The notes below the pieces were generated by a model. It was not told the origin of the DNA. It did not search any database and worked only from the letters and a program-made list of their open reading frames with translations. From positions 2,356,001 through 2,420,000 of the forward strand of contig NZ_CP079946.1 of the NCBI RefSeq assembly GCF_019968905.1: a stretch of DNA of 64,000 nucleotides. Reading direction: 5' to 3'. Of the stretch, positions 24,726 to 34,346 are shown piece by piece; positions within the stretch are counted from its first letter, which is position 1, and each line of letters opens with the position of its first letter. The stretch is from Corallococcus sp. EGB (lineage in GTDB: Bacteria; Myxococcota; Myxococcia; Myxococcales; Myxococcaceae). Made by a program: the position numbers and the translations under genes.

Positions 24726-27700
24726 GGCGTGCCCCCTTCCGTCAGCTGGGGCGCCCTGTCGGGCTCGACGTGCGCGGGGGCCGCGAGGCTGCCCAGCAGG
24801 CCATCCGGATATACGGCCTCCGTCGCGAGCGCCCCCCGGGCCTCCTTGAGGACGGGGTACTCCTTGGGGCGGAAGCGGTTGAGGGACTCCAGCGTGCGGC
24901 GCGTCCACTCGTTGGAGACGTGGTTGCTGCGGGCCTCCTTGAGCGTGGCGGCGTAGCTCTCCACCGCGCGGTCCTCCAGCGCCACGGTGCGCTGCGTGAG
25001 CATGTCCTGGTACGTCAGCACCGCGTCGTCTCCCAGGCGCTTCACCTCCGGGGGCACCGGCGCGTCCAGCAGCGTGGCGGCGAAGCGCTCCAGGGCGTAG
25101 CCGCGCCGGTAGAACGCCGCGAGCGACCACTCCAGCTGCTTGTACGGCAGCACCTTCGCGTACGCGGCATCCACCGCCTTCACGGCCTCGGTCTTCTTGT
25201 TGAAGCTCTTCTCCAGCGCCTTGCCGGCGCCGCTGAGCTTCATCGCGTCGAAGCGCTGGAACTCCAGCTCGGCCAGCTGGAAGCGGCTGTAGGCGGCGGC
25301 CTCGGCGGCGCGCGGGTGCGAGTCCGGCTTCAGCTTGCGGCGGTCGAACTCATCCGCGGCGCTGGCGTACGCGCGCTGGGCCTCCTTCGCGTTGCCTCGC
25401 TTCTTCCACGCGTCGCCCATGCGGCGCTTCGCGTCCACCACCAGCTCCACCTGCTCCGCCTTGGTGGCGAACTTGCGGACGAAGGCCTCCAGCGCCTGGA
25501 GCTCGCCCCTCGTGTCGCCCGACTTCTCCAGGATGCGGGCCGCGCGGTACTGGTTCTGCGGCGCGTTCTTCCCGTGGGGGTACAGCTCCACGCAGCGCTG
25601 GAAGGCGGCCGCGGCCTCCGCGTAGCGCTGCTGGCCTTCGAGCAGCGACGCCGCGTTGTAGAGCGCGGCCTCGCGCTCCTCGGCCTTGGGGTAGTCCTTC
25701 ACCAGCTTCTGGTAGCTGGTGACGGCCTTGTCGAAGTCGTAGGACTTCTGCGCGTTCAGGGCCACGCGGAACAGCGCGGTGTGCGCCCAGGGCGACTTCG
25801 GGTAGTCGCGGTAGATGCGCTCGTAGAGCTTCATCGCGGAGTCGAAGCGGCGCAGCTCCTCGTACGCCACCGCCGCGTTGTTGAGCGCCTTGTCCGCGAA
25901 CTCGTGGCGGGGGGCCTCCTCCACCAGTTGAAGGTACTTCTTCGCCGCCTCGTCGTAGCGCTTCTGCGTGGCCAGCTGATCCGCCAGGTTGAAGCGGCCG
26001 GCGAGCTTGAACTTCATCAGCTCGCGGTACTGCTCGCTGGAGGGATCCACCACCTGCGCGTTGCTGGCGAGCCGCGCGCTGACCTCCTCCACGCTCTTCC
26101 AGTCCTGGTCGATGAGGAAGGACTCGATGATGAGGTTGGTGGCGTAGCCGGCCACCGGGTTGCGCGGATACGTCTGGACCACGCGCTCGAAGCGGGGGCG
26201 GGCCTGGGCGAAGTCGTCGTGCGTGTAGAACAGCTCCGCGGCCTGGTACGCGATGCCCGGCGCGGCCTCTTCCCCGGGCAGCAGCGCCACGTAGGCGTCG
26301 GACGCCTTCACGAGCGCGGCCTCCGTCTCCGTCAGGGGCACGGGCGCATGCGGGCTGTCCTTGGGGCGCTCGCTGGCGCGCAGCGGCTTGCGCTCCGGCA
26401 CGCGGCCCGCCTTCACGTCCGCGTCCAGCTGCGCCTTCCAGGCGAGCACCGCGTTGTGCGCGGACACGTGGCGGTAGGTGTTGTCCTGGTTGGAGTCGCG
26501 GACGGCCTCGTACTCCTTCGCCGCCGCGCCGTACGCGTCCGAGTTGAAGAGGGACTCGGCGTGGAAGAAGCGCATCGCGTACGCGGTCTTGCTGCGCGGG
26601 AAGCGCTCCAGGTAGGAGCCATACGTGTGCGCGGCGGAGGCGTAGGTGGCCCTGGCCTCCGCGTCCTTGCCTTCCTTCTGGAAGGTCTGCGCCTGCTGGT
26701 GCTGGTACGCGGCGGCGGAGTAGAGGCTCTGCTCGGCGAGCGTCTGCGCGTGCGACAGCGCGCTCGGGTCGTCCTTGTTCTTCTCGTACCAGGCGCCGCC
26801 GGGCAGGTAGCTGTTGGCCAGCTTCTCCGACTCGAGCGCGTACAGGTCCATGCGCCGGTCGCGCTCGTAGGCCTGGACGATGCGCTGCTGCAGGCGCGGC
26901 GCGTCCGCGCTGAGCGGGTCGGTGGCCAGCACCTGCTGGTACGCGGCGATGGCCTCCTCGTTGCGGAGCTGGTCGAAGTAGACGTTCCCCAGCCGGCGGT
27001 ACACCTCGGCCTCATAGGGCCGGCCGCCGCGCTTCGCGAAGAGGTCGCGGGCCTTGGCGACGCCGCCCCATGTCTCGTCGGCCAGCGACAGCGCGATGTA
27101 CTGGAGCGCCTCCGAGCGCAGGTCGCCTTCGTCCGCCTTGCTGCCGGACTGCTGGTGGGACTGGTAGTGGTCCAGGAGCAGCAGGAAGCTGTCCACGGAC
27201 TCCTCGAACCAGTCCATCCGGTAGTACGTCCAGGCCAGCTTGTAGCGGGCCTTGTCGTAGAACCGGTGCTCCGTGTCGCGCGTGGCGGCGGTGTACGCGT
27301 CCGCGGCCTTGCGCAGCGCCTCCGGGTCGGACTCGTCCTCGAACCAGTACTCGCCGATGCGCGTCCACGCGTCGGTGGCGAAGCGGCTCTGGGGATAGCG
27401 CGTGGTGAGCTGCTGGTAGGTGGCGAGGCTCTCCTCGTCCTTGTGCTGTTCGTTGAGGCAGTACGCCAGCAGGTACAGGGAGCCGTCGTTGAGCTTGTAG
27501 TCCGGGAAGCGCGAGAGGAGCGTGCGGTACAGCCCGATGGACGGCGTGAAGTCCACCTCCGGCTCCGGCGGCAGCTCCGCCAGCGCCTCGTCGGACAGCG
27601 TGCGCACGCGCTCCGCGTAGTCCTTGCGCGCCAGCTGGTGCTCGTCCGCGGAGCGCTCGTAGTACAGCTCCGCCAGCCGGAACATCACGTCCGGCGTGGC

Positions 27701-28129
27701 GCGAGGCTCGTCCGGGTAGCGGCGCAGGAAGTCCTCGAAGCGGGCGATGGCGTCCAGCCGCTGCGTGCGCTCCTGCGACTCCAGCGCGGTGAGCGTCTTC
27801 TCGTAGGCGTTGTTGAGCGCCGCGCGCTTCTGCTGGTAGCGCCGCTCCACCAACTGCTTCACCTCGCGGTGGAAGTCGCGCGACTCCGCCTCGTAGGACT
27901 CCAGCGCGCGGCTCACGTCGCGCAGCAGCTGCTCCTGTTCCGGCGTGTGGCCCAGGCCATCCAGGTAGCGCGAGGTGGGCGCGGGCGGAGCCGTGGGCGC
28001 GGGTGGGGCCTTCGCGGGGGCGGCGGGTGGTGGGGCCTTCTTCACGGCCTGACTGGGGGCCTTGGCCTTCGCGGCGTGCGAGGCCAGCGGCGCGAGGGCC
28101 AGGAGGAGGGCGAGGGCGGGGCGTCGCAT
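24722..28129 (-). CDS. Giant periplasmic TPR protein, GltD/AgmU-like
   Basis: The 1,135-residue protein has a signal peptide (MRRPALALLLALAPLASHA) and an Ala/Pro/Lys linker. Tetratricopeptide-like helical repeats run almost to the end, many of the YxxAxxxFxxxxxxYP type (TYQQLTTRYPQSRFATDAW, AAAFQRCVELYPHGKNAPQ). M. xanthus GltD (AgmU) is a similarly large periplasmic TPR scaffold. The gene begins 6 bases after the neighbouring 802-residue TPR gene and overlaps the GltE-like gene. No catalytic residues are apparent. Membership in a Glt-like complex is inferred. Confidence 0.72.
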   Translation of the reverse strand: MRRPALALLLALAPLASHAAKAKAPSQAVKKAPPPAAPAKAPPAPTAPPAPTSRYLDGLGHTPEQEQLLRDVSRALESYEAESRDFHREVKQLVERRYQQKRAALNNAYEKTLTALESQERTQRLDAIARFEDFLRRYPDEPRATPDVMFRLAELYYERSADEHQLARKDYAERVRTLSDEALAELPPEPEVDFTPSIGLYRTLLSRFPDYKLNDGSLYLLAYCLNEQHKDEESLATYQQLTTRYPQSRFATDAWTRIGEYWFEDESDPEALRKAADAYTAATRDTEHRFYDKARYKLAWTYYRMDWFEESVDSFLLLLDHYQSHQQSGSKADEGDLRSEALQYIALSLADETWGGVAKARDLFAKRGGRPYEAEVYRRLGNVYFDQLRNEEAIAAYQQVLATDPLSADAPRLQQRIVQAYERDRRMDLYALESEKLANSYLPGGAWYEKNKDDPSALSHAQTLAEQSLYSAAAYQHQQAQTFQKEGKDAEARATYASAAHTYGSYLERFPRSKTAYAMRFFHAESLFNSDAYGAAAKEYEAVRDSNQDNTYRHVSAHNAVLAWKAQLDADVKAGRVPERKPLRASERPKDSPHAPVPLTETEAALVKASDAYVALLPGEEAAPGIAYQAAELFYTHDDFAQARPRFERVVQTYPRNPVAGYATNLIIESFLIDQDWKSVEEVSARLASNAQVVDPSSEQYRELMKFKLAGRFNLADQLATQKRYDEAAKKYLQLVEEAPRHEFADKALNNAAVAYEELRRFDSAMKLYERIYRDYPKSPWAHTALFRVALNAQKSYDFDKAVTSYQKLVKDYPKAEEREAALYNAASLLEGQQRYAEAAAAFQRCVELYPHGKNAPQNQYRAARILEKSGDTRGELQALEAFVRKFATKAEQVELVVDAKRRMGDAWKKRGNAKEAQRAYASAADEFDRRKLKPDSHPRAAEAAAYSRFQLAELEFQRFDAMKLSGAGKALEKSFNKKTEAVKAVDAAYAKVLPYKQLEWSLAAFYRRGYALERFAATLLDAPVPPEVKRLGDDAVLTYQDMLTQRTVALEDRAVESYAATLKEARSNHVSNEWTRRTLESLNRFRPKEYPVLKEARGALATEAVYPDGLLGSLAAPAHVEPDRAPQLTEGGTP

Positions 28130-28135
28130 GGGCTC

Positions 28136-30544
28136 TCAGTCCCCCCCTTCCGACGACAGGACGTCCTTGAACTCCAGGTCGAGCGCGCGCAGCGCGTCCG
28201 CCTTCTCCCTGGCGACCTTCTGGATGTTCGCGGCGTTGTCCTGCGTGCGGCTGAAGGCCACGTCCACCGTGCCGGTGTCGGCCTTGAGCACCAGGTCGTA
28301 GAACTGCTGCCGCACGCGGCGGAAGCTGTCGTAGGCGATGCGGCCCACCAGGTTGCGCGCGTCGCCGGACGCGGCGGCCACCTCCTGCTCGTAGCCCTGG
28401 AGCAGCACCTGCTCCGCGCGCACCTTGTCGCGGATGGACTTCACGCGGTGCTCCAGCCGCGAGCGCAGCGCCACCCGCGCCACCGCCACGCGGCCCCGCA
28501 GCGAGTCGATGCGCGAGCGCACCGCGTGCATGCGCAACAGCACGCGCGTGTCCTCGCCGGACAGGCGGCTTTCACCCGCGCGCAGCACGGCGTGCTCCTG
28601 CTGGAGCGCGGCGGAGTAGCGGGCGCGGATGGCGGCCTCGCCCTCCAGGGACGTGTCCGTGGACTGGCGCTCGCTCGCGAGCCGGGCGCGGGTGCGGTCC
28701 AGCTCCGCCTGCAAGTCCCTCAGCGTGGCGATCTCCGCCTGGAGCTGCACCAGGAACTCGCGCTCCTCGGCGGGGTCGGCCTGCCGCTCGTCGCGCGTGT
28801 CCTCCACCCACTTGCGGATGGCGGCGGCGTTGGCGTGCAGGCTCTGCAGCTCGTAGCCCACGCGGAAGGCCTCGCGGTCCACCGCGTCCACCTTCGCCTG
28901 CATGCGCGCTCGGCGCTCCTCCAGCTCCTTGTTGGTGGTGGGCAGCGCCGCGAACCGCAGCCGCTGGGCCTCGCGCGCGCCCTGGGCGACGAGCAGCTTC
29001 TCGCGCTCGGCGGGCGTCAGCTTCTCCTCCACCAGCTGGGCCTCCGCCTGCACCAGCGACTGCTCCACGGCGGTGAGCGCGGTGTCCACGGCCTCCGAGC
29101 GGACGTAGCCCTCCTGCAGCTCCGGGAAGGCCTCCAGCCCGCGCGCGTCCAGCGCCTCCAGGATGCGCTCCGCGATGGCCTTCGCCTCGCCCGCGCCCTG
29201 ACGGCCGCTGTCCAGGTCGCCCACCATCCGCACCGCGTCCGCGACCTCCTTCTGCGTGGAGGCGTACTTCAGCGCCAGCGGGGGCAGCAGCGTGCTCACG
29301 TCCAGCGAGCGCTCGTTGCGCGCGAGCAGGTTGTCGAAGTACGCGACCGGGTCGTGGTTCACGCGCAGGAGCGCGTCCACCTTGTCGCGCGCGGGCCTGA
29401 ACATGTTGGCCACGCCGTCATACGTCTCCAGCGCCTCGTCGTACTGGTGCAGCTTCTGGAGCAGGTGCCCCTGGAGGATGCGCCCCTCGGGCGCGAGCTG
29501 CGAGTCCGGCGCGACGAGCAGCAGGATGTCCGTGGCGTTCTTCGCCTGCGTGAAGTCCTGCTTGCGCACGTACGTCCAAGCGACCTCCAGCAGCGACTCC
29601 GGGAAGCGGTCGCTCTCGCGCGGAATCTGGCCGTAGTGGTCCAGCGCCTCGTCGTAGCGGCCCGTCTCGTACATCAGCCGGCCCAGCGACAGGAACGCGA
29701 GCTCGCGGAAGCGCTGGGCCTCCGCCTCCGGAATGCCGGTGGATACCACCGCGTCCGGACCGGTGCTCACGATGCGCTGGAACTCGGCGATGGCGGCCGG
29801 GTAGTCCCCGCTCTGCACGCTCAAGACGCCCAGGTGGTAGACGGCCTGCGCGCGGAAGGGGCCGGGCACCTGCGCCAGCGGAGCGAACAGCGCGCGCGAG
29901 CGCTGCTGGTGCTCCTCCGGCGTCAGGTCCATGCGCTTGAAGGTGCCGCGCGCGTGCACGTACGCGATGTCCGGCGCCAGCACGCCGCCCGACAGCTCCC
30001 GCGCCTTCTCCACGTACGCGTCGATGCCGTCGAACTGCTGCAGCCGTCCCGCCACCGCGAGGTAGCGGCTCACCGCCTCCTTGTAGCGCTGCGGCGTCAG
30101 GGGCAGGGACAGCACGTCGCGCAGGTACACCCGCGCGCCGATGTCGTTCTTCTGCTGGTAGAGCGCGTCCGCCAGGTAGAAGACCGCCTCCGGGTAGCGA
30201 GGGTTCGCCTTGAAGTCCGGATCGCTCACCAGGTCGTAGAAGAGGACCGACGCGGCGGCCCAGTCCCCCAAGAGCGAATACACCTCGCCCTCGGAGAAGC
30301 GCTTGAGCTGCGAGTCGGTGCTGCTCGGCTCCGGGCGTTCGGTGAACTGCGTCTCCACGAAGCGCAGCGACTGCTCCGCCGCGCGCAGCTGCGCCTCCAC
30401 CGCCTCCACGGACGCCGCGCGCGTGCTCAACGACGCGGGCATGGGTGGCAGCGCGGCCCCCGGCTTGGAGGCCTGCGCGGGCGCCGGTGCGGGCGCCGCC
30501 CCGAGGGACAGCGCGAGGGCCAGGGCGTGCAGCGTCGCGGTCAC
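28136..30544 (-). CDS. Large periplasmic TPR/coiled-coil protein
   Basis: The product is 802 residues from GTG 30544, preceded by an AGGGAG ribosome site at 9 bases. A signal peptide (TLHALALALSLGAAPAPAPA) is followed by TPR repeats in residues 80-420 (AVFYLADALYQQKNDIGARV, LAFLSLGRLMYETGRYDEAL). Long coiled coil occupies 440-740 (LEERRARMQAKVDAVDREAF). Together with the 1,135-residue protein it forms a pair of large periplasmic scaffolds. Neither has a transmembrane anchor besides the signal. The start overlaps the end of the coiled-coil protein gene upstream by 14 bases of spacing only. Confidence 0.7.
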   Translation of the reverse strand: MTATLHALALALSLGAAPAPAPAQASKPGAALPPMPASLSTRAASVEAVEAQLRAAEQSLRFVETQFTERPEPSSTDSQLKRFSEGEVYSLLGDWAAASVLFYDLVSDPDFKANPRYPEAVFYLADALYQQKNDIGARVYLRDVLSLPLTPQRYKEAVSRYLAVAGRLQQFDGIDAYVEKARELSGGVLAPDIAYVHARGTFKRMDLTPEEHQQRSRALFAPLAQVPGPFRAQAVYHLGVLSVQSGDYPAAIAEFQRIVSTGPDAVVSTGIPEAEAQRFRELAFLSLGRLMYETGRYDEALDHYGQIPRESDRFPESLLEVAWTYVRKQDFTQAKNATDILLLVAPDSQLAPEGRILQGHLLQKLHQYDEALETYDGVANMFRPARDKVDALLRVNHDPVAYFDNLLARNERSLDVSTLLPPLALKYASTQKEVADAVRMVGDLDSGRQGAGEAKAIAERILEALDARGLEAFPELQEGYVRSEAVDTALTAVEQSLVQAEAQLVEEKLTPAEREKLLVAQGAREAQRLRFAALPTTNKELEERRARMQAKVDAVDREAFRVGYELQSLHANAAAIRKWVEDTRDERQADPAEEREFLVQLQAEIATLRDLQAELDRTRARLASERQSTDTSLEGEAAIRARYSAALQQEHAVLRAGESRLSGEDTRVLLRMHAVRSRIDSLRGRVAVARVALRSRLEHRVKSIRDKVRAEQVLLQGYEQEVAAASGDARNLVGRIAYDSFRRVRQQFYDLVLKADTGTVDVAFSRTQDNAANIQKVAREKADALRALDLEFKDVLSSEGGD

Positions 30545-30557
30545 GGCCTGGCGCTCC

Positions 30558-31361
30558 CTACTTCGGCTCGCTGGAGGTGGTGGCCGGAGCCGGCATGCCC
30601 GGAGCGCCTTCCGTCGCGGCGCCGGGGACGACGCTGGGACCCGCCGGCCGGTTCGCGCGCGTGTCCTTGGCCACTTCAATGTCGTAGCGCACCGCGGGCC
30701 GGTCCTTCAGGTCCGTGGTGAGGCCGCCCTTCTCCACGCCCACCACGTTCACCGTGGTGACCTTTCCGGACTCCGCGTTGAAGGTGTAACTGGATTGCAC
30801 CTTGAACTTGTAGCCCTCCAGGTAGCTGAACACGCCGTAGCCGCTGCCCCGGTACACCAGGCGCACCGCGAGCTGGTGCTGGCCCGGCACGATGCGGCCG
30901 TTGAAGACCTCCAGCGCCTGGTGCCGGTTCAGGTCTCCCTGCGTGTCCACCTGGGTGAAGATGGGCGCGCCATCCAGCGCGTACACCACCGACTCCAGCT
31001 GGAAGGCATTGCCCATCTCGTTCTTGTGCACCAGCACCGCGCGGGCGCCGGTGGACAGCTCGCCGCCCATCACCGACTCCTGGAGCAGCAGGAGGCGCGC
31101 CTTGGAGCGGTAGATCTTCTCCTTCAGGTCGACGACCTGCTCCTCCAGCGTCTTCACGCGCGAGGTGAAGGCCTCGTCCGCGGTCTGCTCTCCCGGCGTC
31201 GCGGGCGCGGCCGGGGAGGCCCGCGGCGTGCTGGCGGCCGGGGCCGCGGCGGCCGGAGGCGCGGAAGCAGGGGAGGGGGACGCACCTTGCGCGAGCACCG
31301 ACCCGGGCAGGCCAGCGCTCAAGAGCGCGAGGAGACGGAGAGTGGCGGATGCGACTCGCAC
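30558..31361 (-). CDS. Secreted coiled-coil protein next to mglA
   Basis: The 267-residue protein has a signal peptide ending GSVLAQ and an Ala/Pro-rich linker. A coiled coil (VKTLEEQVVDLKEKIYRSKARLL) is followed by a beta-rich domain (LVHKNEMGNAFQLESVVYALDGAP, then GQHQLAVRLVYRGSGYGVFSY). I choose GTG 31361, preceded by GAGGT at 8 bases and giving a normal signal peptide; GTG 31397 would add 12 residues and lacks a ribosome site. I do not recognise a named family. Databases may call such Ala/Pro-rich proteins dihydrolipoamide acyltransferase, but no lipoyl or catalytic motif is present. It heads the Glt-like operon downstream of mglBA. Confidence 0.65.
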   Translation of the reverse strand: MRVASATLRLLALLSAGLPGSVLAQGASPSPASAPPAAAAPAASTPRASPAAPATPGEQTADEAFTSRVKTLEEQVVDLKEKIYRSKARLLLLQESVMGGELSTGARAVLVHKNEMGNAFQLESVVYALDGAPIFTQVDTQGDLNRHQALEVFNGRIVPGQHQLAVRLVYRGSGYGVFSYLEGYKFKVQSSYTFNAESGKVTTVNVVGVEKGGLTTDLKDRPAVRYDIEVAKDTRANRPAGPSVVPGAATEGAPGMPAPATTSSEPK

Positions 31362-31469
31362 GGTACGACCTCGGAAGGCGGCTCTGCCCGACGGCACGAG
31401 GTCATACCATCCTTTGCGGGGGGCTGCCCGGTAGGGGATGACCCGCCGGGCAGGGGAGCAGGCGGACTT

Positions 31470-32057
31470 TCAGCCGCCCTTGCGCAGCTCGGTGAGGACC
31501 AGCTTGGCCACGGCCTTGAGCGTGTCGAACACGCCCACGCCCGTGGGCGCCACCGCCTGGTACTCCGGGATGTTCCGCGGGTTGAGCGCCTTGCGCATCT
31601 CCTCCACGGTCACCGCGTTGGGCAGGTCGCGCTTGTTGTACTGGACCACGTACGGAATCTTGTTCAGGTCGTAGCCCTGCTCCGCCAGGTTGATGCGCAG
31701 GTTCTCCAACGACTCCATGTTGGCTTCCATGCGCTCGATCTGGCTGTCGGCGACGAACACCACGCCGTCCACGCCCTTGAGGATGAGCTTGCGGCTGGCG
31801 TCGTAGAACACCTGGCCGGGCACCGTGTAGAGGTGGAAGCGCGTCTTGAAGCCGCGGATCTCACCGAGCGACAACGGCAGGAAGTCGAAGAAGAGCGTGC
31901 GGTCCGTCTCCGTGGAGAGGGAGATGAGCTTGCCCTTCGTGTCCGCCGCGGTCTTGTTGTAGATGTACTGAAGGTTGGTCGTCTTCCCGCAGAGGCCCGG
32001 CCCGTAATAGACAATCTTGCAGTTGATTTCGCGGGATGAGTAATTGATGAAGGACAT
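31470..32057 (-). CDS. mglA: MglA, Ras-like GTPase of motility and polarity
   Basis: MglA is the cytoplasmic GTPase that sets the leading pole and drives both gliding and type IV pilus motility in M. xanthus. The 195 residues carry the P-loop GPGLCGKTT (19-27), the switch II segment TVPGQ with Thr78 where Ras has Asp (a known MglA trait), and the base-specificity motif NKRDLP. The protein matches my memory of M. xanthus MglA almost throughout. It begins 11 bases after mglB, which encodes its GTPase-activating partner. The neighbouring envelope genes are likely clients or co-evolving motility modules. Confidence 0.97.
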   Translation of the reverse strand: MSFINYSSREINCKIVYYGPGLCGKTTNLQYIYNKTAADTKGKLISLSTETDRTLFFDFLPLSLGEIRGFKTRFHLYTVPGQVFYDASRKLILKGVDGVVFVADSQIERMEANMESLENLRINLAEQGYDLNKIPYVVQYNKRDLPNAVTVEEMRKALNPRNIPEYQAVAPTGVGVFDTLKAVAKLVLTELRKGG

Positions 32058-32068
32058 GGCTTCCCGGG

Positions 32069-32548
32069 TTACTCGCTGAAGAGGTTGTCGATATCGTCGT
32101 CGGAGATCTCGGCGAACGGCGAACCGGCTCCGGGGCTGTCGGTCTTCTTCACGAGGCTCTCGAAGATCTTCGTCAGCTCGTCGCTGGCCTTCTTGATGCG
32201 CAGGCGCACCAGACCCAGGCTCGTGCGGTTGTCGAAGATGACGACCAGCACCACCCGGCTTCCGACGATGGTCATGTAGAGGCTGTCCTTCGCCCCTTCA
32301 TGGAACTGGTTGGGGAACTCATTCTCCCCGATGAGTTTCGCGAGTCCGCCCATGGCGGCCACGTTGCCGGCCGTCAGCGACGCGAGCGACGTGGTGTCGA
32401 TGTTCTGCGTCTGGCCGGCCGAGGAGATGAGCTGGCCGTTCTTGTCGACGAGGAAGACCACCTTCGCGTTCGCGTCCTTGGTGAGCCGGTCGCAAACGGC
32501 GTTGATCTTGGTGAACTCCTCTTCGTACATCACCAGTTGCGTGCCCAT
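32069..32548 (-). CDS. mglB: MglB, Roadblock/LC7 GTPase-activating protein for MglA
   Basis: MglB stimulates GTP hydrolysis by MglA and marks the lagging pole. The 159 residues form one Roadblock/LC7 domain ([60 protein letters not shown]). An acidic C-terminal tail, [15 protein letters not shown], completes it. The protein is nearly identical to the M. xanthus sequence I recall. ATG 32548 follows GAGGAG at about 10 bases and matches the M. xanthus start; ATG 32530 (MYEEEF) is less likely. It is the first gene of the leftward cluster. Confidence 0.97.
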   Translation of the reverse strand: MGTQLVMYEEEFTKINAVCDRLTKDANAKVVFLVDKNGQLISSAGQTQNIDTTSLASLTAGNVAAMGGLAKLIGENEFPNQFHEGAKDSLYMTIVGSRVVLVVIFDNRTSLGLVRLRIKKASDELTKIFESLVKKTDSPGAGSPFAEISDDDIDNLFSE

Positions 32549-32732
32549 GGGCGTATGCGCTCCTCAGCGTTCGCTCGCCCCGCGCACGGCGGCGCTCCGA
32601 TGTTTCTGGAGTGAATCCCGGAGGTTAGACGAGGCGCTACCGACCGCCGTCATGCTTAGCAAAGCAGTTCCACTCCAGCAAGAAGCCAGCCGTGATCCGC
32701 GCCGGTTCTTGAAGGAATGACGGGATCGCGGG

Positions 32733-32761
32733 TTGGGACACCTGCCCACCTTCTCTATACT
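32733..32761 (+). promoter_or_regulatory. Sigma-70-like promoter, TTGGGA-N17-TATACT
   Basis: TTGGGA at 32733-32738 and TATACT at 32756-32761 are separated by exactly 17 bases. The predicted transcript starts near 32768, within a few bases of the TTG at 32772. This implies an almost leaderless mRNA for the outer-membrane protein gene. Confidence 0.6.
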
Positions 32762-32771
32762 CTCCCGGGCC

Positions 32772-34346
32772 TTGCGCCGCCCGAGCCCCCTCACCGCCAT
32801 CCTCCCGCGCCTCACCGTCCTCGTCCTGGCACTCGCCTGCGCTGGGACTGCCCGTGCACAGGTCCTCGAGCCCGAGCGCGCATCGTTGCGTCTTCGCTAC
32901 GGACTGTCCTCGCGGCAGGGCGAGCAGGTGGATGTAGGGCCCGGGCTCACCTACTCCGGTCTGACGCCGAACGACCTGGCGCTGTCGTTGATGGGCTGGG
33001 CGGGCGAACACCTGGGCGGGCAGGTGGAGCTCCAGCGCGAGGCGTTCGACCTGAAGGACGCGGGCGCGTCGTCGCGCGTGACGGGCGGCAGCCTGGTGCG
33101 CGGTTCGGTGGGCGCGCGCGGGCGCCTGTTCCTGGGGCCGGCGCGGCTGGAGCTGGGCGTGGGCTACGGCTTCGCGCAGCTGCCGCTGTTCGGCGGGTAC
33201 TCGTATGCGCCGGTGTTGCAGCGGGGCGTGCGGCACGCGGCGCTGATTTCAGGGCGGGTGCTGGTGTCGCTGCCGGCGAAGCTCCAACTGGAGGCGCGCG
33301 GTGAGGTGCCGCTGACGGTGTCCGCGCACGCGGCGGATGGGCTGAAGGCGGCGTCGTCCGGCTACGTGGTGGGCGCGGCGCTGCTGTATCCGGTGGTGCA
33401 GCGCAACGGCTGGACGGGGCGGCTGCTGCTGGACGTGCAGCAGGCGCACGACACCCTGGAGCTGGAGGACAGCGGCCTGCGCTCCGAGCAGCGGATGCGC
33501 CGCATCGGGTTGGGCTTCGAGGTGGCGTTGGGCGGCATGGGGCGGACGGCACGTCCCGTGGAAGGGCCGCGCCAGGCCTTCGTCGCGCTGAGCGTGGTGG
33601 ACGCGGAGACGGGCGCACCGCTGCCTGGCGCGCGTGTGCGTGTGCCTTCCCTGAAGACGCCGGGCACGAACGAGGACCTGGTCGCGGACGCCCAAGGACA
33701 GTTGCGGGTCCTGCTGCCCGAAGGCGCGCAGCCCACGCAGGCGAGCGTGGACGGCTATGAGGATGCGACGGAGACCGCGACCGTCAGCGTGGAGGGCTCG
33801 GAGAGCGCGCCCGTCCAGTTGCGCCTGCACAAGAAGGCTCCGACCACGGGCTCGCTCAAGGTGAAGGTGGTGCAGGGGAAGAACGGCGTTCCCGTTCCGG
33901 ACGTGCAGGTCGTCTCCGGCACCGCGCGGCTGCGCACGAACATGGTGGGCGAGGTGCTGCTGGAGGGGCTCGCGCCGGGCCCCGTGGCCGTGGCGATGTC
34001 CGCGCCGGGCTTCCGCGCCACGGAAGAGGCGGCGGTGGTGGTGGCGGGCCAGACGTCGGAGCTGGTGGTGGTGCTGTCGCAGGAGCGCAAGGGCGAGCAG
34101 GCCACGCTGGTGGGCCAGGTGCGCAGCGCCCGCAGCGGCCAGCCGCTGGTGGCGACGGTGAGCATCCCTCAGGCCAGGGTGCGCACGCGCACGGACAAGA
34201 GCGGCGCCTTCACCGCGCGCGTCCGCGGCGGCACATACCGCATCACCCTGTCCGCCCCCGGGCACCGGCCCCAGGTGAAGACCGTCACCGTGCGCGAAGG
34301 TGAGCAGGCCATTCTCAACGTCGATTTGTTCCCGAGGGGCCGGTGA
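32772..34346 (+). CDS. Outer-membrane barrel protein with carboxypeptidase-regulatory-like repeats
   Basis: The protein is 524 residues from TTG 32772. That start gives a clean signal peptide (MRRPSPLTAILPRLTVLVLALACAGTARA) and lies just after a good promoter. A TTG at 32733 is also in frame but would lie inside the -35 box. Residues 35-260 look like transmembrane beta-strands (LRLRYGLSSRQGEQVDVGPGL, GRLFLGPARLELGVGYGFA). Residues 270-520 hold three Ig-like carboxypeptidase-regulatory/PEGA-type repeats (VVDAETGAPLPGARVRVPS, GKNGVPVPDVQVVSG, RSGQPLVATVSIPQARV). Together with a FecR lipoprotein and a kinase downstream it may report on the cell surface; function unknown. Confidence 0.72.
   Translation: MRRPSPLTAILPRLTVLVLALACAGTARAQVLEPERASLRLRYGLSSRQGEQVDVGPGLTYSGLTPNDLALSLMGWAGEHLGGQVELQREAFDLKDAGASSRVTGGSLVRGSVGARGRLFLGPARLELGVGYGFAQLPLFGGYSYAPVLQRGVRHAALISGRVLVSLPAKLQLEARGEVPLTVSAHAADGLKAASSGYVVGAALLYPVVQRNGWTGRLLLDVQQAHDTLELEDSGLRSEQRMRRIGLGFEVALGGMGRTARPVEGPRQAFVALSVVDAETGAPLPGARVRVPSLKTPGTNEDLVADAQGQLRVLLPEGAQPTQASVDGYEDATETATVSVEGSESAPVQLRLHKKAPTTGSLKVKVVQGKNGVPVPDVQVVSGTARLRTNMVGEVLLEGLAPGPVAVAMSAPGFRATEEAAVVVAGQTSELVVVLSQERKGEQATLVGQVRSARSGQPLVATVSIPQARVRTRTDKSGAFTARVRGGTYRITLSAPGHRPQVKTVTVREGEQAILNVDLFPRGR

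Noticed and set aside
24770-30721. A 1,983-codon plus-strand frame opposite the giant TPR genes.
   Set aside because: It mirrors codon third-position GC of the minus-strand genes; its translation is repetitive Val/Leu/Arg and matches nothing, and real TPR motifs are on the other strand.
30558-31361. Dihydrolipoamide acyltransferase identity suggested by the Ala/Pro-rich linker.
   Set aside because: There is a signal peptide and no lipoyl-domain or acyltransferase motif; the similarity is compositional.
31470-32057. Loss of the switch II Asp in MglA (Thr78).
   Set aside because: It is an established feature of MglA proteins and not a defect of this copy.
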